64,000 nucleotides of DNA from Desulfocicer vacuolatum DSM 3385. Lineage in GTDB: Bacteria > Desulfobacterota > Desulfobacteria > Desulfobacterales > Desulfobacteraceae. Under the pieces are notes generated by a model. That model saw only the letters and a list, made by a program, of their open reading frames with translations. It made no database searches and was not told the DNA's origin. Made by a program: the position numbers and the translations under genes. Location: NCBI RefSeq assembly GCF_900176365.1, contig NZ_FWXY01000019.1:1-64000 (forward strand), given 5' to 3'. The first letter of the stretch is position 1; every line of letters begins with the position of its first letter. Below, in pieces: positions 36,157 through 44,639 of this stretch.

Positions 36157-36210
36157 CATATAGCTGCCATGGGCAGACCTTATTCTGACCCGGTTCCACC
36201 CACAACAAAG
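36157..36210 (+). repeat. Palindromic repeat, family A
   Basis: CTGCCATGGGCAGACC followed by TTATTCTGACCCGG and CCACCCACAACAAAG. It is inverted relative to the 3086 copy and lies 35 bases before the APS kinase fusion gene. Confidence 0.7.
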
Positions 36211-36244
36211 CACAAAAGTTAACCAGACAAGGGATAAAACCTCC

Positions 36245-37954
36245 ATGAATGATTTTTCCGAAAGCCTGATGGTCCACTTCAGAAGGGTTGAACGATTGAA
36301 AAAAGAAGCCCTGGGCCTCCCGGGAATCAATCTCAACGAACGTCAGTTATACGATCTTGAATTGCTGTGCAACCGGGCATTTTATCCCTTAAACGGCTTC
36401 ATGGTTCAAAAAGATTATGAATCGGTTCTGGAAAACGGCTCTCTTGCCAATGGGTCGGTGTGGCCCATGCCCATCTGTCTTGATATTCCAGAGTCCCTTG
36501 CCACATCCCTGGAACCGGGTAAAGATCTGGGGCTATGCGATTCCGAAGGATTTCTCCTGGCCATTTTACACATCAAAGACATCTGGCAACCGGACAAACG
36601 GCTGGAAGCCCAGTCCATCTACGGCACAGAAGATGAACACCTCCACCCCGGAGTGTTTAATCTTTTTAACAAAACCGAATCCTGTTACATTGGCGGCATC
36701 ATTGAAGGGCTCCACCACCCTCTCCATTTTGATTTCATGGATCTTAGGAAACCCCCTTCGGAAATTCACCGCAGCTTTACCCAGAACGGCTGGCGTAACG
36801 TCATCGGTTTTCACACGGAAAAGCTGCTGCACTGTGCCCACAAGGAGATGGTGCTCCAGGCAGCCCGGGATGCCCGGGCAAACATTTTTCTCCAGCCCGT
36901 GGCAGGCATTCCCGCACCGGGGGATCTGGATCATTTCACCACAGTGTATTGTTACAAGGCTTTTGTGCAGCAATTTCCCAAAACCATGATCATGCTGGGT
37001 CTTTTGCCCTTTGCTTCCAGAAAAGCGGGCCCCAAAGAGGCCGTACTCCAGGCCATTATCAAGAAAAACTTCGGCTGCACCCATTTTATGGTGGCCCCGG
37101 ACCAGGCTGACCCCTTTATGCATGAGACCGGAGACCATCTTTTTTATCCCCCGGGCAAGGCCCAGGAACTGGTGAAAAAACATGGGCCGGAAATCGGCAT
37201 TGAAATGGTCCCCCTGGACCCCATGGTCTATGTGCCCGGCCAGAAACGCTATTTTCCCCGCAATGAAATCCAGCCGGACATGGAAATCCGGGAAATTTCC
37301 TCCTCAGAACTGCGACGTTGCCTGGAATTTGACGAAGAAATTCCGGAATGGTTTGCCTTTCCCCAGGTGGTGGCAGAATTAAAAAAAACCTACCCTCCCC
37401 GGCACAAACAGGGGTTTACCCTTTTTATGACCGGCCTTTCAGGGGCCGGCAAATCCACCCTGGCAAAGGCATTATATGTAAAATTCATGGAAATGCGGGA
37501 TCGGCCCGTCACCTTACTTGACGGCGACATTGTGCGAAGTAACCTGTCCAGGGAACTCAATTTTTCCAGGGAACACCGGGAAATCAACGTGCGCCGCATC
37601 GGTTTTGTGGCCAGTGAGATCACCAAAAACCGGGGCATTGCCATCTGTGCCCCCATTGCCCCCTATGAAGAGTCCCGGCGATTTAACAGGGATCTCATCA
37701 GCCAATATGGCGGATATATTGAAATCCACATGAACACCCCCTTTGAGGTGTGTGAACTCCGGGACAGAAAAGGGCTTTATGCCAAGGCCAAACAGGGAAA
37801 AATAAAAGGGGTCACCGGTGTGGATGATCCATATATTCCCCCTTCAGAAGCAGAGATCACCATTGACACCTCCAACACCACCCAGGCCGAGGCGGCCCAG
37901 ATGGTGATGACATTTCTGGAAAAAAAGGGATATATCAAAACCAACGGTATGTGA
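36245..37954 (+). CDS. APS kinase with N-terminal degenerate ATP-sulfurylase domain
   Basis: 569 residues. About 1-385 follow the ATP sulfurylase fold (LNERQLYDLELLCNRAFYPLNGFM at the start, KNFGCTHFMV near 275). The catalytic QxRN motif is replaced by His190-Thr-Glu-Lys193, although the two histidines of HxxH (196, 199) remain, and GRDHAG is replaced by APDQAD (284-289). Residues about 390-569 are an intact APS kinase: GLSGAGKS (397-404), LLDGDIVRSNLS, APYEESRR, GLYAKAKQGKIKGVTGVDDP. The likely reaction is APS + ATP to PAPS. In a sulfate reducer APS can come from the dissimilatory Sat elsewhere. It feeds the sulfotransferase at 40013. Confidence 0.85.
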   Translation: MNDFSESLMVHFRRVERLKKEALGLPGINLNERQLYDLELLCNRAFYPLNGFMVQKDYESVLENGSLANGSVWPMPICLDIPESLATSLEPGKDLGLCDSEGFLLAILHIKDIWQPDKRLEAQSIYGTEDEHLHPGVFNLFNKTESCYIGGIIEGLHHPLHFDFMDLRKPPSEIHRSFTQNGWRNVIGFHTEKLLHCAHKEMVLQAARDARANIFLQPVAGIPAPGDLDHFTTVYCYKAFVQQFPKTMIMLGLLPFASRKAGPKEAVLQAIIKKNFGCTHFMVAPDQADPFMHETGDHLFYPPGKAQELVKKHGPEIGIEMVPLDPMVYVPGQKRYFPRNEIQPDMEIREISSSELRRCLEFDEEIPEWFAFPQVVAELKKTYPPRHKQGFTLFMTGLSGAGKSTLAKALYVKFMEMRDRPVTLLDGDIVRSNLSRELNFSREHREINVRRIGFVASEITKNRGIAICAPIAPYEESRRFNRDLISQYGGYIEIHMNTPFEVCELRDRKGLYAKAKQGKIKGVTGVDDPYIPPSEAEITIDTSNTTQAEAAQMVMTFLEKKGYIKTNGM

Positions 37955-38041
37955 TCATAATTGCCGGGGCGGACCATATTTTAACCCAGGTCCCCCAAAA
38001 AGCATGCAAAAAAAATATATCAACCACTTCATGGGGAAAAT

Positions 38042-39004
38042 ATGACAAACACAGAAAATTCCTTTGATCCGACCCGGTTTCCCCCTGTGCTGGAAGCCTT
38101 GAAGCAGTCACTGGCCGGTATGGAAGAAATCCGGCAGCGAAAACTGGCCATCGATAACATGGTTCTTGATCCAGGTCCCATGAAAAACAACTATTATCCC
38201 ATTGATGTGACCTATAAGGGCATCATAGCAGATAAAAATAATACCCCTGCAGCTTTTATCCTCTGTGCCAATCCCATCGGTAAAACATTGGTTAAGGACA
38301 ATGTTGAAAAGGCCCGATCCGCCAGATCCCTTTTGCAAAGCCCCCATGATCAGGTCATTGTTCTGCCCTTTGTGCATGGAGAGGTTCTGGGTGTCTCCTG
38401 GGCCATCTATGACCTGAACACGCCATTAACTGCCAACCGATGGATGTGGCAGGTGCAAAAACGCCTGTTAACCCCAATGGTGGGAAAATGGCTTACAGAT
38501 GTGGTCAAGCAAACCCGACACCCAATGTGTGCTACCGGGCAGTCCGTGGCCGTCATATCGGCCCTGCAGACCGTCTGCCGGGAAAAAAAATTCCCCAAAG
38601 AGATGATTCAAAGCGCTGAAAATGCCATGGAAGCGCTCTCATCAGGTGCCTGGTGTCCCTTCACAAGCCTGGCCCACAATGATCTGTGGCGGGGCAACAT
38701 CATGCGGCCCCCCAAAACCGGTGTGACTGCCTGTCAATTCAGAATCATTGACTGGGCCGGGGCCGATACCCGGGGCATTCCTTTTTTTGATCTGTTTAAA
38801 TTTCTCCAGAGCTTCACCGTCCCCCGGTCCCAGGGAAAAAAAATGATCCAGGCCCACTGTGACATTCTGGAATGCCGACCCGTTGATGCCACGGCATACC
38901 TGTTAACCGCCCTTGGGGTTCTGGGACAGAATCTGAACCAGTTTCCCCATCACGCTTATGTCAACCTGGCCAAAGGGCTTTATGCATTCAGCCAAACCCA
39001 CTGA
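38042..39004 (+). CDS. Aminoglycoside-phosphotransferase/choline-kinase-fold protein
   Basis: 320 residues. The C-terminal half has the kinase catalytic loop LAHNDLWRGNIM (H-x-D-x4-N) and a DFG-like metal site IIDWAGADTRGIPFFDL, as in APH/choline kinases. The N-terminal lobe is less clear; a lysine in VTYKGIIADKNN or nearby would bind ATP. The substrate is unknown; a sugar or a phosphocholine-like decoration of the polysaccharide is conceivable. It lies between PAPS synthesis and a glycosyltransferase in the same orientation. Confidence 0.6.
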   Translation: MTNTENSFDPTRFPPVLEALKQSLAGMEEIRQRKLAIDNMVLDPGPMKNNYYPIDVTYKGIIADKNNTPAAFILCANPIGKTLVKDNVEKARSARSLLQSPHDQVIVLPFVHGEVLGVSWAIYDLNTPLTANRWMWQVQKRLLTPMVGKWLTDVVKQTRHPMCATGQSVAVISALQTVCREKKFPKEMIQSAENAMEALSSGAWCPFTSLAHNDLWRGNIMRPPKTGVTACQFRIIDWAGADTRGIPFFDLFKFLQSFTVPRSQGKKMIQAHCDILECRPVDATAYLLTALGVLGQNLNQFPHHAYVNLAKGLYAFSQTH

Positions 39005-39031
39005 GAAACATCATAAAAAAGGGAAAAAAAC

Positions 39032-39997
39032 ATGGGCCATAGACTCTCCATTATTATCATCAATTACTGCTCCTTTGATCTGACCCTGCAGTGCCTCACC
39101 TCCCTGGAACATGAAATAGATCCAGCCAAAGATGTTGTTGTGCTGGTGGACAACAACTCCCCGGACGGTTCAGGTAAAATCATAGAAGAAAAAATCATCG
39201 ACAATCAATGGGATTCATGGATCAGCATGGTACACTCGCCGGTGAACGGTGGTTTTTCCTGGGGAAACAATCTGGGTATTAAAACCGTTAAGGCCCAGTT
39301 CTATCTTCTTCTCAACAGTGACACCATTGTGCGTCCCGGAGCCCTTAGCCACCTTCTGGATGCCATGGAGCACCACCCCAAAGCAGGGCTGGTAAGTCCC
39401 CGCTTGGAGTGGCCCGATGCCACGCCCCAGATCAGCTGCTTTAACAACCATACCCCGTTAAGCCAGACCATTGACGCAGCAGGCACCGGCCCTGTCACCC
39501 GGTTACTCAAATCATATGATGTTCCCATGGAGGTCTCTGATGGTCCCATGTATCCCCCCTGGACCAGTTTTGCCTGTGTGATGATCCGCCACAATGTCAT
39601 CCGGGAGGTGGGCATGATGGATGACGGCTATTTCATGTATTTTGAGGACAATGACTATTGCCGCCGGGTGTGGGAAAAGGATTGGCAGATTCTCCACCAG
39701 CCCCGGGCCCGGGTGGTGCACCTGCGGGGGGGAAGCTCTTCTGTGAAGTCATCCCTGGCCAAACGAAAACGCCTGCCGCACTACTTTTACGCCTCCAGGA
39801 CCCGGTATTTTGCAAAATTCACAGGCACCGGAGGACTGTTCCTGGCCAATCTCCTGTGGACCGCAGGCTGGCTTGTGGCAGGAATTAGAGAGCGCCTGGG
39901 CAATAAAGAACCCCACAACTGTCAATACAGCGCAAGGGACACCTGGATACAATTCACCGATCCCCTTAAGGAAAACCAATCGCTGCGCCGACCATGA
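39032..39997 (+). CDS. Glycosyltransferase family 2 (rhamnosyltransferase-like)
   Basis: 321 residues. SIIIINYCSFDLTLQCLTSL begins the GT-A fold; VDNNSPDGSG, LLNSDTIVRPGAL (DxD as NSDT) and MDDGYFMYFEDNDYCRRV are typical of WbbL-like GT2 enzymes. A short hydrophobic patch near residue 275 may be membrane-associated. It presumably adds a side or backbone sugar. Confidence 0.87.
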   Translation: MGHRLSIIIINYCSFDLTLQCLTSLEHEIDPAKDVVVLVDNNSPDGSGKIIEEKIIDNQWDSWISMVHSPVNGGFSWGNNLGIKTVKAQFYLLLNSDTIVRPGALSHLLDAMEHHPKAGLVSPRLEWPDATPQISCFNNHTPLSQTIDAAGTGPVTRLLKSYDVPMEVSDGPMYPPWTSFACVMIRHNVIREVGMMDDGYFMYFEDNDYCRRVWEKDWQILHQPRARVVHLRGGSSSVKSSLAKRKRLPHYFYASRTRYFAKFTGTGGLFLANLLWTAGWLVAGIRERLGNKEPHNCQYSARDTWIQFTDPLKENQSLRRP

Positions 39998-40012
39998 CTG
40001 GAGATTTAACTT

Positions 40013-40894
40013 ATGAAAAAAACACCGGATTTTATAATAATAGGCGCCATGAAGTGTGCCACCAGCACCCTGCATGACCAGCTGGCCATCCAACCCGACA
40101 TTTTAATGAGTGAACCCAAAGAACCCAATTTCTTCAGCAACGATGAAATCTATGCAAAGGGCTTTGACTGGTACGCAGACCTGTTCCAGGGTGCAGATGT
40201 CACCACCCTTTGTGGCGAATCCAGCACCCACTACACCAAGCTGCCCACCTACCCTGACACCATCTTGCGCATGCAGGCAGCAATGCCTTCCTTGAAATTG
40301 ATATATGTAATGCGGCACCCCATTGATCGCCTCATCTCCCAGTACATCCACCACTGGACAGAAAAAGAAGTATCTGTGGATATCAACCGCGCTGTCACAA
40401 CCCTTCCCATCCTCATTGAATACAGCATGTACAGCAAACAGCTGGCACCCTTCATCAAAACCTATGGCCGGGAAAATATTCTTCCTCTGTTTTTTGATTC
40501 ACTGGTTACCCGGCCCCAGCACGAGCTTGAAAGGGTGTGTAAGTTTCTGGGTTACGCCCAGAGCCCACAATGGGACTTTGATCTCCAGGCCTCCAATGTC
40601 TCCAGGGAACGCCTACAGGTAAATCCATTGCGGGATGCCATTGTTGACAATGCCATGGTGACCTTTATCCGAAAAAATTTCATTCCCAAAAGTGTCCGGA
40701 ATTTCATCAAAAAACCCTGGCAGATGGAAAAACGTCCCACCCTTACCCCGGAAAACATTGATTTTTTAAAAAAACAGTTTGATAAAGATTTAAAAACATT
40801 GGGAAACTGGATGAATGTGGCATTAAGTTGTGATACATTCAAGGAAACCGGGCGATCCCTTTCAGATCCCCGAATCAACCATGCATGGGAGTAA
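40013..40894 (+). CDS. PAPS-dependent sulfotransferase
   Basis: 293 residues. The 5'-phosphosulfate loop is IIGAMKCATSTLHDQL near residue 7, and the 3'-phosphate motif is IYVMRHPIDRLISQYIHH near residue 98. FFSNDEIYAKGFDWYADLF and the ESSTHYTKLP segment match heparan/carbohydrate-type sulfotransferases. It probably sulfates the polysaccharide or a lipid-linked intermediate in the cytoplasm. PAPS would come from the APS kinase at 36245, and PAP is removed by CysQ. It starts 15 bases after the GT2 stop. Confidence 0.88.
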   Translation: MKKTPDFIIIGAMKCATSTLHDQLAIQPDILMSEPKEPNFFSNDEIYAKGFDWYADLFQGADVTTLCGESSTHYTKLPTYPDTILRMQAAMPSLKLIYVMRHPIDRLISQYIHHWTEKEVSVDINRAVTTLPILIEYSMYSKQLAPFIKTYGRENILPLFFDSLVTRPQHELERVCKFLGYAQSPQWDFDLQASNVSRERLQVNPLRDAIVDNAMVTFIRKNFIPKSVRNFIKKPWQMEKRPTLTPENIDFLKKQFDKDLKTLGNWMNVALSCDTFKETGRSLSDPRINHAWE

Positions 40895-40900
40895 CATAAA

Positions 40901-42472
40901 ATGAAACAGGAAACCGGATTGATCCTTGGCATCCCCGTTGACAATCTCACCTTTGACCAGGCCATTGAATCCATATTTGAACTGGTGGACCGATTTGCCA
41001 GGGATCACCAGGCCAAATATGTGGCCACGGTGAATGTGGATTTCATTGTCAACACCGTTTCCTGGCTGCCCAACCGGTTCCGGCACCCCGAACTTGTCTC
41101 CATTCTCAGAAAAGCAGACCTGGTGACAGCCGACGGTATGCCCGTGGTATGGGCTGCCCGCCTGCTGGGAACCCGACTCAAGGAGCGGGTCACCGGCGCG
41201 GATCTGGTGCCGGGCCTTGCCAAAGCCTGTGCCCTCCGGGGAAAATCCATCTATCTTCTGGGGGGTAAAGGAGATGTGGCCTGGAAAACAGCAGAAATCT
41301 TCCAGAAAAAATACCCAGATCTTTGCATTGCCGGTGTCAGCTCCCCCTTTGTCCATGTTGAAGGGGAAAAAATCATGGATGAAGAGAGCATTGACCGGCA
41401 GATCCTGGAAGAGATCAACCGGGCCCGGCCGGACATCCTGTTTGTGGGGTTTGGCAATCCCAAGCAGGAGATGTGGTTTGAACGAAATCGATCAAAACTA
41501 AAGGCTGCCGTAACCATCGGTATCGGCGGCACCTTTGAGTTCATCACCGGCCGGGTGAAAAGGGCCCCGGTGTGGATACAAAAAAGTGGTCTGGAGTGGA
41601 TATACCGCATCACACAGGACCCCATGCGATTGTTTAAACGCTATTTCATCGGTTTTTTTAAATTCGGATTTTTGATTCTCCCCCCCATTTTTTACATGAA
41701 ATACAGAAAACTGTTTTTTAATCTCACACTAAAACAATCCACCACAAAAAATGATGCCCCCCCCGGGGCAACACAGCTTGAGACTGCAACTGCCATGGCA
41801 GTGACAATCATCTCCCTTGAAGATCCCCTGGACGCCCACCAGGTCACCACACAAAGCAACGTTCTTTTAAAGGATATTGATGACAGCACGCCCCTTCTCA
41901 TTGATCTGTCCCAGGTATCATTTATGGACTCTTCGGGCATTGGTTTTCTTGTGAAGCTCTACACCCAGTCCCAAAAAAATAAATTTCCCCTGGCTTTTTT
42001 CGGTATACGGCCCCAGGTGCTGCGCACCATGAAGGTGAGCCGCATCCATGACCTTTTTAAAAACGCAATTCTTGAAAACCGCCAAGAGGCCATGAACGCC
42101 TTGATGGACCATGCCGGGCACAAGGATTTTTCTTATTTCAAGGATGAAAGCGCTGATAAGGTTATCCTCCATCTGTTTGGTCAGCTGGATGCGGACAAAA
42201 TTTCAAAAATGGATATTTCAGAATTCACCCGGGGAGTTGATGATAAACATTGTCTTTTGAATCTCAGGGGACTTTCCTTTGCCGACAGTTCTGCCATCAT
42301 GATTTTTCTGAAAGTAAGAAAACAGACCTTCCAGAGCGGAAAATCATGTTTTTTATGCGAACCTCCGGACAATGTAAAACAAATGTTAAAAATCACCCGG
42401 GTGGACAAACTGTTTGACATTCATAAAAACTTGACCTCTGCCCTGGCACTGCTGAACCAAAACAATATCTGA
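40901..42472 (+). CDS. WecG/TagA/CpsF glycosyltransferase fused to two STAS domains
   Basis: 523 residues. About 1-250 form a GT26 enzyme: VATVNVDFIVNT, KADLVTADGMPVVWAARLLG, VTGADLVPGLAKAC, LLGGKGDVAWKTAEIF and GFGNPKQEMW. A hydrophobic stretch (about 250-272) follows. Residues about 295-400 are one STAS domain with FMDSSGIGFL (Asp343, Ser344, Ser345), and about 415-520 a second with FADSSAIMIF (Asp462, Ser463, Ser464). STAS domains with serine in this loop are substrates of RsbW-type kinases, and such a kinase opens the cluster at 17765. The combination suggests control of the enzyme or its recruitment by phosphorylation. Confidence 0.85.
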   Translation: MKQETGLILGIPVDNLTFDQAIESIFELVDRFARDHQAKYVATVNVDFIVNTVSWLPNRFRHPELVSILRKADLVTADGMPVVWAARLLGTRLKERVTGADLVPGLAKACALRGKSIYLLGGKGDVAWKTAEIFQKKYPDLCIAGVSSPFVHVEGEKIMDEESIDRQILEEINRARPDILFVGFGNPKQEMWFERNRSKLKAAVTIGIGGTFEFITGRVKRAPVWIQKSGLEWIYRITQDPMRLFKRYFIGFFKFGFLILPPIFYMKYRKLFFNLTLKQSTTKNDAPPGATQLETATAMAVTIISLEDPLDAHQVTTQSNVLLKDIDDSTPLLIDLSQVSFMDSSGIGFLVKLYTQSQKNKFPLAFFGIRPQVLRTMKVSRIHDLFKNAILENRQEAMNALMDHAGHKDFSYFKDESADKVILHLFGQLDADKISKMDISEFTRGVDDKHCLLNLRGLSFADSSAIMIFLKVRKQTFQSGKSCFLCEPPDNVKQMLKITRVDKLFDIHKNLTSALALLNQNNI

Positions 42473-42476
42473 GACA

Positions 42477-44045
42477 ATGAGCATGACAACAAAAGAATCC
42501 ATTCACATGCTGTTTGAGGACCCGGACATCCCCCTTTTATCCATGGTACCGGTCCTGGACAATTTCTACGAAGGAGTGATGATCACCAATCCCCGGGGCA
42601 TTATCATCTATTTCAATCAAACCCAGGCAAAAATTGATGATCTGGACCCAGAGTATACATTGGGAAAAAAGGTGACGGCACTTTACCGCATAGACGAAGG
42701 GTTCAGCCCCACCATGCAGTGCCTGAAAACAGGAAAACCGGTTGATAACACCGTGTGTTACTACCGAACCCATCTGGGTAAAATGATCAATTCCATCCAC
42801 AATGTATTTCCCCTGTATCACCATGGAACACTAAAAGGCTCCATCTGTTTTGTCAGGGAATACAACGCCCTGGACCAGAGTGTGGGAAATGCAGGCCTGG
42901 CCAAACGGGCAAAAAACCTTCAGACCTTTAATGTGCCTGATAAACAAAAACCCCTTTCTGCCAAGGGAAACGGCACCCGGTATGAATTTCATAATATCAT
43001 CGGAAACACACCGGACCTTTTAAAGGCTTTAAAGTCGGCCCGCATGGCCTCTGACTCCCCCTCCCCCATCATGCTGGGCGGAGAAACCGGTACCGGTAAA
43101 GAATTGTTTGCCCAATCCATCCACAATGAAAGCCACCGCCGTGACAAACAATATGTGGCCATCAACTGCGCGGCCATACCGGAAAACCTCCTGGAAGGCA
43201 TTTTATTCGGCACGGCCCGGGGGGCCTTCACCGGTGCCATGGACAAGGCCGGTATTTTTGAAAAAGCCCATGGCGGCACCCTGCTTCTGGATGAAATAAA
43301 CTCCCTTTCCATGGGATTACAGGCCAAACTCCTCCGGGTCCTTCAGGAGAAAAAAATCCGCAGGGTGGGCTCATTGCGTGAAGTGGATGTGAATCTTAAA
43401 ATCATCAGCGCCACCAACGAAGACCTGCAACTTGCCTGTAAGGAAGGACGTTTCCGCATGGACCTGTTTTACCGCCTGGGGGTGGTATTTGTTCAAATAC
43501 CCCCCCTGCGGGAACGAAAACAGGACATTGATCCTTTGATTGCCCATTTTCTTAACCACTACAATGTATTGATGGACAAACAGGTCAACTCCATTGCCGG
43601 TGAGGTGATGGATCTGTTTTACCAATACCACTGGCCAGGCAACATCCGTGAACTGGAACATATCATCGAGGGAGCCATGAACATGACTGGTGACCATGAA
43701 ACCATCACAAAAGCCCACCTTCTGGTGCAAATGGGCAATTTTTCAGAGACACTGTTAAATGAGTCCCCCCATGGGGAAACACCGGTGCCACTTACCCCAT
43801 CCAACGCCGCCCTCCCTGGACCGGGACGTCTTAATTTCGTATTTCCTGTTAACGGGCACCCCACTCCCCGTGAAAAAACCCTGGCACAGATCCAGATTGA
43901 TAATGAAGTGGAAAATATAAAAATGGCTCTGAAAAAGTCACTGGGGAATGGTGCCAAAGCCGCCAGAAATCTTGGAATTTCTCCCCAGTTACTCCATTAC
44001 AAAATGAAAAAATATAAAATCAACCGCCACGATTACAAACCCTGA
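42477..44045 (+). CDS. Sigma-54-dependent activator with PAS sensor domain
   Basis: 522 residues. About 20-140 form a PAS domain (LDNFYEGVMITNPRGIIIYFN). The AAA+ domain starts near residue 165: GETGTGKELFAQSIH (Walker A), RGAFTGAMDKAG (sigma-54 contact), GGTLLLDEINSLS (Walker B), FRMDLFYRL. The C-terminal Fis-type HTH is ALKKSLGNGAKAARNLGISPQLLHYKMKKY. There is no receiver domain, so it senses a small molecule directly, as in RocR-like regulators. It starts four bases after the STAS-fusion gene but more likely controls the amine genes downstream, where a sigma-54 promoter is seen. Confidence 0.88.
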   Translation: MSMTTKESIHMLFEDPDIPLLSMVPVLDNFYEGVMITNPRGIIIYFNQTQAKIDDLDPEYTLGKKVTALYRIDEGFSPTMQCLKTGKPVDNTVCYYRTHLGKMINSIHNVFPLYHHGTLKGSICFVREYNALDQSVGNAGLAKRAKNLQTFNVPDKQKPLSAKGNGTRYEFHNIIGNTPDLLKALKSARMASDSPSPIMLGGETGTGKELFAQSIHNESHRRDKQYVAINCAAIPENLLEGILFGTARGAFTGAMDKAGIFEKAHGGTLLLDEINSLSMGLQAKLLRVLQEKKIRRVGSLREVDVNLKIISATNEDLQLACKEGRFRMDLFYRLGVVFVQIPPLRERKQDIDPLIAHFLNHYNVLMDKQVNSIAGEVMDLFYQYHWPGNIRELEHIIEGAMNMTGDHETITKAHLLVQMGNFSETLLNESPHGETPVPLTPSNAALPGPGRLNFVFPVNGHPTPREKTLAQIQIDNEVENIKMALKKSLGNGAKAARNLGISPQLLHYKMKKYKINRHDYKP

Positions 44046-44074
44046 CCTTTCCGGAAAATACCATTACGCTGTTT

Positions 44075-44123
44075 AACTGCCATGGGCAGACCGTACTCCG
44101 ATCCGGTTCTGCCCACAACAAAG
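44075..44123 (+). repeat. Palindromic repeat, family A
   Basis: CTGCCATGGGCAGACC, GTACTCCGATCCGG and TTCTGCCCACAACAAAG, with GGGCAGA/TCTGCCC arms. It sits 30 bases after the activator's stop codon. Confidence 0.75.
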
Positions 44124-44186
44124 ATTAAAATACGCCTTAGATTTTTGGAGTATCTCATATAAAAAAATTGAGCATCCTCCATCATT

Positions 44187-44246
44187 GTAAAAATAAAATA
44201 TATTTTATTTTTACTCCCTGAAAAAAAATAAAATATATTTTATTTT
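44187..44246. promoter_or_regulatory. Two perfect AT palindromes, candidate upstream activator sites
   Basis: A 28-bp perfect palindrome (44187-44214) and a 22-bp one (44225-44246) share the core AAATAAAATATATTTTATTT. They lie about 130-190 bases upstream of the candidate sigma-54 promoter, the normal distance for an enhancer-binding protein. They lack GC pairs, so they are poor terminators. Confidence 0.5.
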
Positions 44247-44377
44247 ATTCCTGTTTTTCATCCCACTCCCTATTTTAAAGAAGAGATATGAAAAATCTTA
44301 ACAGCCTTGTAATTAAAGCATTTTAAGGCGAATTTTCGAAAAAAATCCCACTGGCCAAATGAACACCGGCATTGCCA

Positions 44378-44393
44378 CGGCATACATGTTGCT
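44378..44393 (+). promoter_or_regulatory. Candidate sigma-54 promoter for the BCCT operon
   Basis: CGGCATACATGTTGCT has GG and GC exactly ten bases apart and matches TGGCAC-N5-TTGCW at most positions. It lies about 245 bases before the BCCT start and downstream of a sigma-54 activator gene. Confidence 0.5.
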
Positions 44394-44639
44394 ATTTTTT
44401 AGATTAACAATAACAAAAACAAGCCAGATACATGTACAAACCCAAGTAGCGTATCTGGCGATAAAAAATCGTATTTTCGTCCTTCACCGACGATTTTCTT
44501 ATATATTTCTAAACGGGAAAATCATCTCCGGTAAAAATAAACAGGGACCAGTGTATCCGTACCAAATGCAAAAGGCGTGTTTCCCAGACAAAGAGGTAAA
44601 CTGAACATATAACCCCAAACCCAACAAAAGAGGAGCAAC

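Noticed and set aside
44187-44246. AT palindromes as terminators of the sigma-54 activator gene
   Set aside because: The stems contain almost only A-T pairs, are symmetric, and occur twice; an operator or enhancer role fits better.
44359-44604. 81-codon frame in the leader of the BCCT gene
   Set aside because: No ribosome site, starts upstream of the predicted sigma-54 promoter, no motif.
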